DNA of 64,000 bases from Candidatus Nitrosopumilus sp. Lineage in GTDB: Archaea; Thermoproteota; Nitrososphaeria; Nitrososphaerales; Nitrosopumilaceae. The position numbers and the translations under genes were made by a program. The DNA lies in assembly GCA_029864335.1 (NCBI GenBank), contig JAOTTS010000003.1, forward strand, positions 25,333 through 89,332, read 5' to 3'. This document shows positions 18,289 through 26,347 of this stretch, one piece after another (the first letter of the stretch is position 1; the number at the start of each line of letters is the position of its first letter). Under the pieces are notes generated by a model that had not been told where the DNA came from, ran no database searches, and saw only the letters and a list, made by a program, of their open reading frames with translations.

Positions 18289-18525
18289 ATGTTTAATTTT
18301 CCAAAGAAAAAAACCGAAGTATCTACAGAAGTTTTAATCAGATTCATTTGGGTTAGTTCATTTTTAGCAATGATTTTCACATTGCCACCATTAGCACTAT
18401 TCCTAGGGATTTATTTTTTGACAGGGGAGCTAATCATAGGAGCAGTAATTGGTTTTGGAGTTCATTTTGTGATATTAGCTTTTTCAGGAAGGATTTCAAA
18501 AATCATAACCAAAATTATGAGCTAA
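18289..18525 (+). CDS. Small two-helix membrane protein next to atpC
   Basis: A 78-residue protein with a basic N terminus (FPKKKTEV), two hydrophobic segments (about 21-50 and 52-68) and a basic C terminus. It starts at ATG 18289, ten bases after the atpC stop, so it is probably cotranscribed. It resembles no subunit I can name; it could be an assembly or accessory protein of the synthase, by context only. Confidence 0.65.
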   Translation: MFNFPKKKTEVSTEVLIRFIWVSSFLAMIFTLPPLALFLGIYFLTGELIIGAVIGFGVHFVILAFSGRISKIITKIMS

Positions 18526-18558
18526 ACTAAAAGGGATCATACAGGAAGGCGAAGTATC

Positions 18559-19206
18559 ATGATGGGAGATAGAGATTTTCGAAAGATCATTAAAAGTGCT
18601 GTTGAATCTATTGGAAAAGAGTTAGAGATTCAGATTGATTCAAAGGATATTCAGACTATTCATCTTCATGAAGTAGTTCAATGTCTTAGACGGTCCTATT
18701 ATGACAGGATAGATCCTCAAGAGATTGAAAGAAGAGGATTCAATGAGATTCTATCAGGATTACTAAGGAAACTAGAGTATGGTAGTGAGCCTAAAGAATT
18801 TGCCATAGAGGACATCAGGCTTAAAGGACAAGTCGACATGCTAGTTGATGATACTATTCTTTTATTCAGACCAGCAGCAACCGAATTGGAAAATCCTCTA
18901 GCAAATGATGTTTTGTATCTTAATGCATGTATGTGGATATATGACAAAGATGATGGAATCGTAGTGTATATTTCAGGAGATAGAAAAGAGACGACATTCT
19001 CATTAACTCGAAATAAGAAAATGTTTGAGGAAATAATTAGAAGAGTTAGAGTTCTAAATGATCTTCTAAAAGAACAAAAATTGCCAATCTTAGAGCCATC
19101 TACTGAATGCTCTGAATGCCAATATTATGAAAGATGCTTCATGAAAAAGAAGAATTCCAAACAGGTATCTCTAGCTGAGATGTTAGGAATGGGCGACAAA
19201 GACTAG
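18559..19206 (+). CDS. Cas4/PD-(D/E)XK-like iron-sulfur protein, probably not an active nuclease
   Basis: A 215-residue protein with the layout of Cas4-type exonucleases: Cys42 (VVQCLRRSYYDR) near the N terminus and a C-terminal trio in TECSECQYYERC, together four cysteines for a 4Fe-4S cluster. The nuclease core has GQVDMLV (Asp93), and DVLYLNACMW matches the QxxxY-like helix region. However, the expected E-x-K after Asp93 is replaced by LLFRP (Leu102, Arg104), so two catalytic residues appear missing. There is no CRISPR array or cas gene nearby. It may be a structural or DNA-binding relative. Confidence 0.72.
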   Translation: MMGDRDFRKIIKSAVESIGKELEIQIDSKDIQTIHLHEVVQCLRRSYYDRIDPQEIERRGFNEILSGLLRKLEYGSEPKEFAIEDIRLKGQVDMLVDDTILLFRPAATELENPLANDVLYLNACMWIYDKDDGIVVYISGDRKETTFSLTRNKKMFEEIIRRVRVLNDLLKEQKLPILEPSTECSECQYYERCFMKKKNSKQVSLAEMLGMGDKD

Positions 19207-19249
19207 TTAAGATTAATGAAAAATATTGTAAAGGAAAAATTCCTTTTGG

Positions 19250-19360
19250 TTAATCGAGTGGTTCTGGATGTCCTTTACCACGGAGAGCGAAACACACTAC
19301 TGCTAGTGCAATTGCAACTCCTGCTGCTGCGCCAAATGCGGCCATACCTGCTTCTGCCAT
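19250..19360 (-). CDS. 36-aa alanine-rich single-helix membrane peptide
   Basis: ATG at 19358-19360 opens a 36-codon frame: MAEAGMAAFGAAAGVAIALAV... ending RGKGHPEPLD. The product is one transmembrane helix with a basic, then acidic, C-terminal tail. A minus-strand TATA element, TTATAAAAG (about 19385-19393), lies about 27 bases upstream of the ATG, exactly the leaderless spacing, which argues that it is a real, independently transcribed gene. I do not recognise the family. It could be a small subunit of a membrane complex. Confidence 0.6.
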   Translation of the reverse strand: MAEAGMAAFGAAAGVAIALAVVCFALRGKGHPEPLD

Positions 19361-19384
19361 TTGATAAAAACCCACTTTACGGGC

Positions 19385-19393
19385 TTTTATAAC
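19385..19393 (-). promoter_or_regulatory. TATA box for the 36-aa membrane peptide
   Basis: TTATAAAAG on the minus strand, about 27 bases before the ATG at 19360. The flanking bases (GTTATAAAAGCCC) are unusually GC-containing for this region, which makes the box stand out. Confidence 0.5.
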
Positions 19394-19459
19394 TTTGCCA
19401 ATATTTTTTCTCTAAAAACAAAATATCATAATTTTTGAATTTTATGATACTATGCAGGT

Positions 19460-20017
19460 CTACTTTGTAAATTCAAAGTGGAGTTCATTTTCTTGACCAC
19501 TAGTCATTGAACTAAGATTGTAAAAGACATCGCCTGAAACTCGCCAAGTATTAGTGCCATCCTCAAAGTCACGCCATAATTCAGGAGTGTTGCCAGTATT
19601 TTTCAAGATTATTTTATCTCTAAGGACAATTGAGTTTTCACCTAGAAGAGTATAGTAGTTTGATCCAAATTCTACCATTCCCGTAGGCCTACTCCCAATC
19701 TCCCCTCCTGAAATTTGCTCAGACTTGGAATATCCTGTTTCAAATAATTGATAATCCATGGTTTGAACTATCACAGAGCGTGGATTAGGATTTGAAATTT
19801 TAAATGCAATCTCAATTGTTGCTGAACGTTCTGAAATTTTTGAAACTGAAATGTCCTCCAATTCAATTTCAAGTGGTTTTACCTGCTGAAGAATTTGAGT
19901 TTCAGGAGAAGAATTTTCAGAAGAAGAAACTTCCATTGTAGGTCCTACCAAAAGAATTCCACCTAATATCATACCAAGTGCTATAACAGCAATTCCAACA
20001 AAAATTTTAGGATTCAT
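19460..20017 (-). CDS. Membrane-anchored LEA-2/WHy-like protein
   Basis: A 185-residue protein with an N-terminal anchor helix (residues 4-27) and an extracytoplasmic beta-domain with the pattern of LEA-type-2/WHy proteins: LEIELEDISVSKISERSA, then AFKISNPNPRSVIVQTMDYQLF, where the N-P-N/S pair is the family signature. Function in archaea is unknown; the fold is linked to stress and desiccation proteins in other organisms. Two further proteins of this type occur in the window (47750-48244 and 53790-54242). Confidence 0.7.
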   Translation of the reverse strand: MNPKIFVGIAVIALGMILGGILLVGPTMEVSSSENSSPETQILQQVKPLEIELEDISVSKISERSATIEIAFKISNPNPRSVIVQTMDYQLFETGYSKSEQISGGEIGSRPTGMVEFGSNYYTLLGENSIVLRDKIILKNTGNTPELWRDFEDGTNTWRVSGDVFYNLSSMTSGQENELHFEFTK

Positions 20018-20088
20018 TATCTTTCAATTTCCTCTTCATATCTTAAATGTTGAGATAGTTATTATACCATTGGAGACAGAAAAAAATA

Positions 20089-20445
20089 ATGCAATACTTT
20101 CAAGCAGTTCAACAAGGAAAACTAAGAGCAAGTAAATCACAAATGAAGATGTTTGATATTGCTGGATTTGCAATGTTAACTTTAACGACTAAAAAAATAG
20201 ATGGAAAATTTCATCCAGTAGGAGAAGAAGAATTTACAGCAGTAATTAATTCTCCAGATGGATATGTAGCAGTAATTGTAGACAAGGATGGATTTACAAA
20301 GGCTCAATCAAAGGCTTTAGGAAAAGAAGAGGCCAAATCAATTTACAAAAAACTTCGAGATACCGGAATTGAAGAATATCCAGAAAAAGAGATTCAGATT
20401 TGGTCTGAAACAAGACCAACAATTCAAAACGAAATATCTGGATAA
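20089..20445 (+). CDS. Conserved-looking small soluble protein, unknown function
   Basis: A 118-residue soluble protein with mixed alpha/beta character (FHPVGEEEFTAVINSPDGYVAVIVDKDG, in two stretches). There is no signal peptide, membrane segment or recognised motif. It ends exactly where the convergent UMP kinase gene ends (stops are adjacent at 20445/20446). Family not recognised. Confidence 0.6.
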   Translation: MQYFQAVQQGKLRASKSQMKMFDIAGFAMLTLTTKKIDGKFHPVGEEEFTAVINSPDGYVAVIVDKDGFTKAQSKALGKEEAKSIYKKLRDTGIEEYPEKEIQIWSETRPTIQNEISG

Positions 20446-21129
20446 TTATTTTGAACTCAGAATGATTTCTGTGCCTATATTAGCACCTTTAATGGCATTT
20501 TCAATATTTTTTGGAGTGGCCTTTAGTATTATTGTTTTAATTTTGGAACGCTCTATAATTTTTAGAGCTACAATATCCATCAAATCGTATCCTCCAGCAA
20601 CAGAATCTTCATGAACAAGCATATTTTTCAAATTCTTGAGTTCAATACGTCTGAATTTTTTTGCATTTTTGAATTTATTTGGATCCTTATCATATACACC
20701 ATCAACATCAGTTGCATTGAGAAATTGTTCGGCCTGTACTTTTTCAGCAATTAAAGCAGCAGTACCATTAGTGCTTTGACCAGGATGTAGACCACCTGTA
20801 ACTACAATTAATCCATCATCAACAGCATGTCTGACTTCTTGTAAAGTGGTTGGTGGATGAGAATATGCCTTATTTTTCAGAGCATAAATCAATAATTTTG
20901 CATTGAGTCTTGAAATTTCAATTCCTAATTCATCAAGAGTTGATTCATCTGCACCTGAAGATCTTGCATGAGAAATATAGTGTCGTGCAATATTTCCACC
21001 TCCAGCAATAACTATTGGTTGACAAACCTTACTAATTTTTACTAGGAATTCTGCATAGTCTTTTAGGACTTTTGCATTATCCATACCAAAAATCTTTCCA
21101 GATAATTTGATTACAATTCTTTTTTTCAC
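20446..21129 (-). CDS. pyrH: UMP kinase (amino-acid-kinase fold)
   Basis: A 227-residue kinase of the archaeal PyrH type. It has KLSGKIF at the N terminus, the glycine-rich [32 protein letters not shown] and [16 protein letters not shown], the nucleotide-binding stretch. It phosphorylates UMP to UDP. It ends a three-gene overlapping run tmk-HD-pyrH (4-base overlap with the HD gene), all acting on nucleotide pools. Confidence 0.92.
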   Translation of the reverse strand: MKKRIVIKLSGKIFGMDNAKVLKDYAEFLVKISKVCQPIVIAGGGNIARHYISHARSSGADESTLDELGIEISRLNAKLLIYALKNKAYSHPPTTLQEVRHAVDDGLIVVTGGLHPGQSTNGTAALIAEKVQAEQFLNATDVDGVYDKDPNKFKNAKKFRRIELKNLKNMLVHEDSVAGGYDLMDIVALKIIERSKIKTIILKATPKNIENAIKGANIGTEIILSSK

Positions 21130-22361
21130 TTTAGATCACTAATAATTGATTTTGCGGCAATTTCAACTTTCTTTCTGTTCTTTTCATGAGTATAAATTCT
21201 AAGAATATTCATAAAGCCAGAAATGGCAGAAACGACTGGAATTTCTGAAATTGGTATCTCTTTAGCAGATGATTTACCATTCTCATTTGAAATCAAAATT
21301 ATGGAATTGGACTCATTTTTAGATGGTGCCAGTGGAATTGATGGAGTTACTGAACTATCCACAAAGATTTCATTTTCTTCAACTTTGGATTTTTTAGAAA
21401 TTACTGTTCTAAGTTCATCAGTTCTTGTTTTTTTCAGATTAATTTGACTAGTCAATATTCTTTCAAACACACATTTTAGCAATTTTCGATTTTGGTAATC
21501 TTGAGCAAATTGTCTAGCACGTTTTAATTTTGTAGATTTTGATGAAATTAGAGTGGATAAAACGTATTCATCTGTAAGGTTAACAAATTCATTAAGATTA
21601 AAAGTTGTAAAACCAAATTCATCATCAGATAATCTTAGTGCTTCAAGTAGCATAACTTCTGCCGCTCGTACAGTTTTATGAAAATAAACAGCTTTAAACA
21701 TTTGATATCTCGAATGCATCATAGATTCAAAGGAATACAATGCTGAGCGTTCTAAAGCTAATTTTTTCTTATGAACATCAAGGGACTGTGTAATTCTTTT
21801 ATGATCAATTTTTGCATGCTCAGCTCCCGTAAAATAACCATCTCTGAGTAAATAATCCATCATGTCTGCACTAAGTGCGCCTGAAACAATTTCATTTAGA
21901 TATTGAAATTTAGAATCTCCAAATGCAATTTCAGTAACAAGTTTTTTGTCATAACCATTTTTTGATAATATATCACCAATTTCAGATTTTAGAATAATTT
22001 CTCTACCAAAATCTTCATGTGAGATTTTTCGTTCTTGAATTATTTCCTCAAATAGATGAGAAAACGGACCATGTCCTATATCATGCAAGAGTCCAGATAA
22101 TCTTAGAATTTTAATGTCATCTGATTTCAATATTCCTTTTTCATTTAATGCGTTACCTGCTTGACTTGTAATGTGCATTACTCCCAATGAGTGCTCAAAT
22201 CTTGTGTGTTGAGCTGAAGGATATGTCAAGTGAGCGCCTGAAAGTTGTCTTATTCGTCTTAATCTTTGAAAAATTGGATTGTCAATGATGGATAATTCAT
22301 GATCATAGACACGAATAAAATCATGAATAGGATCAATTATGTCTAAATAGTTTTTTTTCAT
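21126..22361 (-). CDS. HD-domain phosphohydrolase (dGTPase/SAMHD1-like)
   Basis: A 411-residue protein with the metal-binding HD motif: [11 protein letters not shown], then [15 protein letters not shown] and, downstream, [16 protein letters not shown]. These are the residues of the dGTPase/SAMHD1-type dNTP triphosphohydrolases (COG1078). The C-terminal 130 residues are less conserved. Overlap of 4 bases with both tmk and pyrH suggests a linked role in dNTP balance; the substrate cannot be read from sequence. Confidence 0.86.
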   Translation of the reverse strand: MKKNYLDIIDPIHDFIRVYDHELSIIDNPIFQRLRRIRQLSGAHLTYPSAQHTRFEHSLGVMHITSQAGNALNEKGILKSDDIKILRLSGLLHDIGHGPFSHLFEEIIQERKISHEDFGREIILKSEIGDILSKNGYDKKLVTEIAFGDSKFQYLNEIVSGALSADMMDYLLRDGYFTGAEHAKIDHKRITQSLDVHKKKLALERSALYSFESMMHSRYQMFKAVYFHKTVRAAEVMLLEALRLSDDEFGFTTFNLNEFVNLTDEYVLSTLISSKSTKLKRARQFAQDYQNRKLLKCVFERILTSQINLKKTRTDELRTVISKKSKVEENEIFVDSSVTPSIPLAPSKNESNSIILISNENGKSSAKEIPISEIPVVSAISGFMNILRIYTHEKNRKKVEIAAKSIISDLK

Positions 22362-22939
22362 AACCCTATTTTCTTTGAAAATATTTTCATGATTTCTTCA
22401 TGTATTTCTTGTTTAGATTTTGATGCATTAATTATTTTCCAATTTTTTTTCTTTGCAGTAGTTCGATAAATTTTAGAAATTTTTCTCAAGAATTCTTCAT
22501 TTTTTTCAAATTTATCACGGTTAGTTTTTTGTCTATTAAAAGATTCTTTTTGTGTGACATCAAGCAAAATTACAAGATCAGCTTTTGGTAGACCAGCATC
22601 AAGATTCTCAAGCCATTTGGGCTTCAAACCATTAGCTATTCCATAAATTAGATTAGAGTGATAATAACGATTCATAATTAAAATAGAATTTTTTTCTTGT
22701 GCTGCTAATATTTCATTGAGTTTTTCCCATCTATTTGCAGCCAAAAGACAATGAATTACTTGTGAAGGGAATTTTCTTTTTCCATCCAAATATTTTCTTA
22801 TTTCTTGTCCTATTGGTGTTTTATAGTCAGGAAAATGAAATAGTTTAGTTTTGATTTTTCTTTTTTTTAGAGCTTTTTCTAAGAGTGTTGATTGAGTTAA
22901 TTTTCCTGCCTGGTCTCCACCTTCTATTACAATAATCAT
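22358..22939 (-). CDS. tmk: Thymidylate kinase
   Basis: A 193-residue P-loop kinase converting dTMP to dTDP. The P-loop is EGGDQAGKLTQ, close to the eukaryal/archaeal type; MNRYYHSNLIYG matches the DRY-type substrate loop with Asn in place of Asp; and NRDKFEKNEEFL is the lid region. Length is normal. First gene of the overlapping tmk-HD-pyrH run. The Leu after the P-loop lysine, instead of the usual Ser/Thr, is slightly unusual. Confidence 0.9.
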   Translation of the reverse strand: MIIVIEGGDQAGKLTQSTLLEKALKKRKIKTKLFHFPDYKTPIGQEIRKYLDGKRKFPSQVIHCLLAANRWEKLNEILAAQEKNSILIMNRYYHSNLIYGIANGLKPKWLENLDAGLPKADLVILLDVTQKESFNRQKTNRDKFEKNEEFLRKISKIYRTTAKKKNWKIINASKSKQEIHEEIMKIFSKKIGL

Positions 22940-22984
22940 AAGTTATCAAAACAGAGAAATTAATTGATTAAAAATCTATCAAGG

Positions 22985-22990
22985 TTTATA
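22985..22990 (+). promoter_or_regulatory. TATA box for the small heat-shock protein gene
   Basis: TTTATA centred about 29 bases before the ATG at 23017. It favours that ATG over the in-frame TTG at 22999, which would leave only about 11 bases to the TATA box. Confidence 0.45.
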
Positions 22991-23016
22991 ACTAAAAATT
23001 GAGCATATATCTCAAA

Positions 23017-23409
23017 ATGGGATTAGTAAAATCTATGGCAAATGAAATGATAAAGGAAATTGGAAATAAATCAAGAGAATTTTATGAATTTGTTTTACCT
23101 CCTGTAGATATGCATCTTGATGATGATAAATTAACAGTAATAATAGATATTCCCGGATTCGAAAAAAAAGATATTAAATTATCTATTAATGGAAATATTC
23201 TATCAATTCAGGCATGCAAAGAAATTTCTGAGCAAAGTAAATACAACATAATTTGTAATCAGAGACCCAATATAATTGACAAAAAAATCAGATTGCCAAT
23301 TGAGTTTAAAGAAGGAGAAGAATCTGTCAATTCTGCAAAATATGAACAAGGGGTTTTGACAATTATTGTTCCTGTACAAAAACATGGAAAAGATATCAAA
23401 ATAGAATAG
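23017..23409 (+). CDS. hsp20: Small heat-shock protein (Hsp20/alpha-crystallin)
   Basis: An Hsp20 chaperone: residues about 30-125 form the alpha-crystallin domain (LPPVDMHLDDDKLTVIIDIPGF, KKDIKLSINGNILSI) with the end stretch YEQGVLTIIVPV and a short I-K-I type C-terminal tail for oligomer contacts. Starting at ATG 23017 gives 130 aa; an in-frame TTG lies 18 bases upstream. It holds unfolded proteins in the cytoplasm. Monocistronic, convergent with the UbiB kinase gene. Confidence 0.87.
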   Translation: MGLVKSMANEMIKEIGNKSREFYEFVLPPVDMHLDDDKLTVIIDIPGFEKKDIKLSINGNILSIQACKEISEQSKYNIICNQRPNIIDKKIRLPIEFKEGEESVNSAKYEQGVLTIIVPVQKHGKDIKIE

Positions 23410-24963
23410 TTATCGTTTTCTAAATATTGCAAACACACTCATTATTATCAATGAACCAATCATTCCTGTTATTCCAATTGATTCATTTGTAGTATACAAA
23501 ACAGAAGAGCCAATAAAAATTGCTGCTGAAAGAATACTACCTGAAAGTAAAATATTAGATTTGGGTTTTGCATTTAAGAGATTCAAGGACCTATTTTCAT
23601 CTAGGAATTTTTTGAGTTCAGGTGCTATAGAAATTGTAGCATCAATTGATTTTGCAAATCTGTCAAATGAATGTTTTATTTCTTCAATGTATGCATCTTT
23701 AATTAGACTCTCTTCTTCTAAAATTTCTCTTACAATTTTTACAAATTTGAAATTTACTTTGTGTGTTTTGTAAATTCCTTCAATTATTGAGGCCATTCTC
23801 ATATATAAAGCCAGGTTTTTTGGAAGAATGAAAGGAAATCTACTCATAGTTTTATTTGCAAGCTCCATCAAGCTTTCCACTTCCATTTCATCTGGTTTTT
23901 TTCCATGCATTGCACGGACAGTAAGTTCAATACCTTTTTCAATAACTGAGCGATTAAAATCAGGAGTTAGCATTCCAAGATCATTCATTGCGTTTACAGT
24001 TCTTGGAGGATCTTTCTCCACTAATGCAAGATATAGTCGAATCAATCTTAACCTAGTTTCATTATCTAATCTACCTACCATTCCATAGTCATACAGAATC
24101 AATTTACCATCATCAGTGACTGAAATATTGCCTGGATGAGGATCAGCGTGAAATATGGAGTGCTTTAGAAGCATAGTAAAGAAGACTTTATGGACATCAA
24201 TTACAAGTTTTTGCCTATCAATTCCCTTCTCATTTAGGGCTTCAACATTAGTTATTTTGATTCCTGGAAGGTATTCCATTGTAAGGATATTTTTTGATGA
24301 ATAATCATCATATACTGAAGGAACAACAACTTTACTGTTATTTTCTAAATCATGTTTAATTTTTTTGAGGTTTTCTGATTCATTTGTGTAATCCATTTCT
24401 TCATGAATTGTTTCGATAAACTGAGAAAGCATAGCCTTTGCTGAATATCTTAAATTTGGATCAACAAATCTCATTGCTAATGGAAGAATTTTTTTTAAAA
24501 CTTTGATATCTTCCGCTACAATTTTTTCAATTCCAGGTCTTTTTACTTTAATTACAATTTGTTTACCAGAAATAGAACCACGGTAAACTTGCCCTAATGA
24601 TGCACCTGAAATAGAATTAGGATCTATTTCATCAAATTTTTCAGTAATTGGACCAAGATCTTTTTCAATAATTGATTTTGCTTGATCAAATGGAGCAGCT
24701 GGAACACTATCCTGAAGTTTTGATAGTTCTTCCAAATATGGTTGAGGTAAAATATCTGCTCTAGAAGAAAGCCACTGTCCTAATTTTATGTAGACAGGTC
24801 CTAATGAAATGAATGTATCAAGTACTTTACGTGCGTTCTTTCTAAATTGTTCTAAATCTATTTCATTACCCTCATGATGAATCCATTTTTTTCGATCTTT
24901 ACGTAATGCAAGTATTGATGGTAAAAGTTTGATTAGGACATGGATTGTTCTTGCAGTAGACAT
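23410..24963 (-). CDS. ABC1/UbiB-family atypical kinase
   Basis: A 517-residue protein with the UbiB hallmark KLGQ motif (YIKLGQWLSSRADILP), the alanine-rich nucleotide loop ASLGQVYRG, the invariant Lys (VIKVKRPG), the HxD-type HADPHPGNI and the metal Asp in LYDYGMVG. The C terminus has two membrane helices (about 470-512). UbiB proteins act in isoprenoid-lipid/quinone metabolism; ammonia oxidisers contain menaquinone-type quinones, so a related role is possible but unproven. A small membrane protein gene ends 3 bases away upstream. Confidence 0.88.
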   Translation of the reverse strand: MSTARTIHVLIKLLPSILALRKDRKKWIHHEGNEIDLEQFRKNARKVLDTFISLGPVYIKLGQWLSSRADILPQPYLEELSKLQDSVPAAPFDQAKSIIEKDLGPITEKFDEIDPNSISGASLGQVYRGSISGKQIVIKVKRPGIEKIVAEDIKVLKKILPLAMRFVDPNLRYSAKAMLSQFIETIHEEMDYTNESENLKKIKHDLENNSKVVVPSVYDDYSSKNILTMEYLPGIKITNVEALNEKGIDRQKLVIDVHKVFFTMLLKHSIFHADPHPGNISVTDDGKLILYDYGMVGRLDNETRLRLIRLYLALVEKDPPRTVNAMNDLGMLTPDFNRSVIEKGIELTVRAMHGKKPDEMEVESLMELANKTMSRFPFILPKNLALYMRMASIIEGIYKTHKVNFKFVKIVREILEEESLIKDAYIEEIKHSFDRFAKSIDATISIAPELKKFLDENRSLNLLNAKPKSNILLSGSILSAAIFIGSSVLYTTNESIGITGMIGSLIIMSVFAIFRKR

Positions 24964-24966
24964 TAT

Positions 24967-25347
24967 TTACTCCAAATAATTTTTAATTTTTTTAGTTATT
25001 GAATATCCTAGATATCCACAAATTATTGATGAAAGTAATCCAGAAGCAATTGATTTCTTTTTTGAATTTTTATTAAGTTTTTTTGTAATTTGTGAACCGC
25101 CAAATATTGCACAAGCTAAACCGATTAAGACTTCTGGTGCATCATGAACTAAATGTCCAACTGGATCTTTTCTTGGATCAATTTTATCAGTATGAACTAA
25201 AAATTTTTTATCATATTCTCTAATGTGTAAATTACCATAACGATATTGTTTATTGGCTCCATTTTTTTGTCCAAGGAATGTTTCTTTTGCTCCTTCTAGC
25301 ATGAATTCTCGCAATTCCTTTGGAACTTCAATCTCATCCTCAGGCAT
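24967..25347 (-). CDS. Small membrane protein upstream of the UbiB kinase gene
   Basis: A 126-residue protein: soluble, acidic N terminus (PEDEIEVPKELREF), then two hydrophobic segments (about 68-85 and 100-117) separated by a basic loop (KKLNKNSKKKS). It lies 3 bases upstream of the UbiB gene, so they are probably cotranscribed. Family not recognised; a membrane partner of the kinase is possible. Confidence 0.6.
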   Translation of the reverse strand: MPEDEIEVPKELREFMLEGAKETFLGQKNGANKQYRYGNLHIREYDKKFLVHTDKIDPRKDPVGHLVHDAPEVLIGLACAIFGGSQITKKLNKNSKKKSIASGLLSSIICGYLGYSITKKIKNYLE

Positions 25348-25591
25348 AATCGCAAGATCTAGTAATTGCTTATAATCTTACGGTCTTCAAAATGTTTCAA
25401 CCTGATACCAAAAACGAATTTTACTTTGGTGGCGGTTAGATTAAATTTTGTAAATTCGTATTTAGATCTTACTGATAATTTCTATGAGTGTCTTATATTC
25501 AAATTCAATACATTTGTATTAAATAGATAGGATGGAGGCTTTTTCCCTAAAAGAGACCTTACACCATCTATTGATTTTAGATAACGTAATC

Positions 25592-25783
25592 TTAAGATTT
25601 TAATCGATCTTTTGTAAATATTACGAAACTAATTGAAAATGCTATTAGCATTGCAATACCTGTAACATACGCGTAATTAAGTTCCTCATCAGGATGAACT
25701 TTTTGATGATAGTTATTTATCAAAAAAGTGATTACAAGTAAAACTACTCCAATTATTGTTAATTTCTGATGGGTTTCCAACAA
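25592..25783 (-). CDS. Small two-helix membrane protein, unknown
   Basis: A 63-residue protein with two membrane segments (about 7-25 and 37-57) joined by a short polar loop (HQKVHPDEELNY) and a basic end. It stands alone between small genes. No family recognised. Confidence 0.5.
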   Translation of the reverse strand: MLETHQKLTIIGVVLLVITFLINNYHQKVHPDEELNYAYVTGIAMLIAFSISFVIFTKDRLKS

Positions 25784-25831
25784 GAAAAATATTCTTAGTA
25801 ACTATATGAATTAAGAAAATTTCAAAATAAT

Positions 25832-25951
25832 TCAAAGAAGTGGTGTTGTGATAAGTCTAACCACACTACCTACTAGAAATAGAAAAACACCTTTTGCTAT
25901 CCCAAATGGATTTTCTTTAGATTTGATATAATTATGATGTAAATTTCCCAA
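25832..25951 (-). CDS. Possible 39-aa membrane peptide
   Basis: A minus-strand frame from a TTG at 25949-25951 encodes 39 residues: a polar start (GNLHHNYIKSKENPFG) and one hydrophobic helix (IAKGVFLFLVGSVVRLITTPLL) to a TGA. It follows the coiled-coil membrane protein gene by about 20 bases on the same strand. The composition is protein-like, but the start is not ATG and no promoter is seen, so it remains tentative. Confidence 0.35.
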   Translation of the reverse strand: MGNLHHNYIKSKENPFGIAKGVFLFLVGSVVRLITTPLL

Positions 25952-25970
25952 AAATGGAATCAGTGATAGT

Positions 25971-26303
25971 TCATGGAGTAGATTCTATTTGAGATAATCT
26001 TTCAATTACCTTTTCAAGTTCTGCTTTATTTTCATTAATTACACGTTTTACTATATCAATTTCTTCACGAATCTGTTCTAGAGAAGAATCATCAGAATTT
26101 TTAATCTGTTCTTCTAAATCATCTAGAATTTGTTGATTGGGTTGATTAATTTTTTCTAATTCAGTTTTGTAATTTTCTAATTTTTTATATTGATCAGAGA
26201 TTTCGGAAATTTCAACATATTCTTGATTTGTTAAAAAACCTAGAATAATTACGACACTGCCTATAGCAATAACTACAATTAAAACAACAATACTTAATCT
26301 CAA
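25971..26303 (-). CDS. Membrane-anchored coiled-coil protein
   Basis: A 110-residue protein with one N-terminal membrane helix (residues 5-25) and a long charged coiled coil (about 33-107, many Glu, Lys, Gln and Leu/Ile heptads). No enzyme motif. It lies downstream of the CARDB-like gene of the ABC exporter operon on the same strand, 44 bases away, and may belong to that transcript. Confidence 0.6.
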   Translation of the reverse strand: MRLSIVVLIVVIAIGSVVIILGFLTNQEYVEISEISDQYKKLENYKTELEKINQPNQQILDDLEEQIKNSDDSSLEQIREEIDIVKRVINENKAELEKVIERLSQIESTP

Positions 26304-26347
26304 TTTGAACTGACCTTAATTCTCATAATAGGATTAAAAATTAATCT

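Noticed and set aside
18559..19206. Cas4-like gene taken as a sign of a CRISPR-Cas locus
   Set aside because: No cas1, cas2, effector gene or repeat-spacer array is present in the window, and the protein lacks two catalytic residues. Stand-alone Cas4-like proteins are common in archaea.
25532..25603. Possible 23-aa frame MEAFSLKETL... on the plus strand
   Set aside because: It is only 23 codons, runs into the end of a convergent gene, and the nearest AT box is too close to the ATG. A nearby GATGG...CCATC repeat is loose. No positive evidence of coding.
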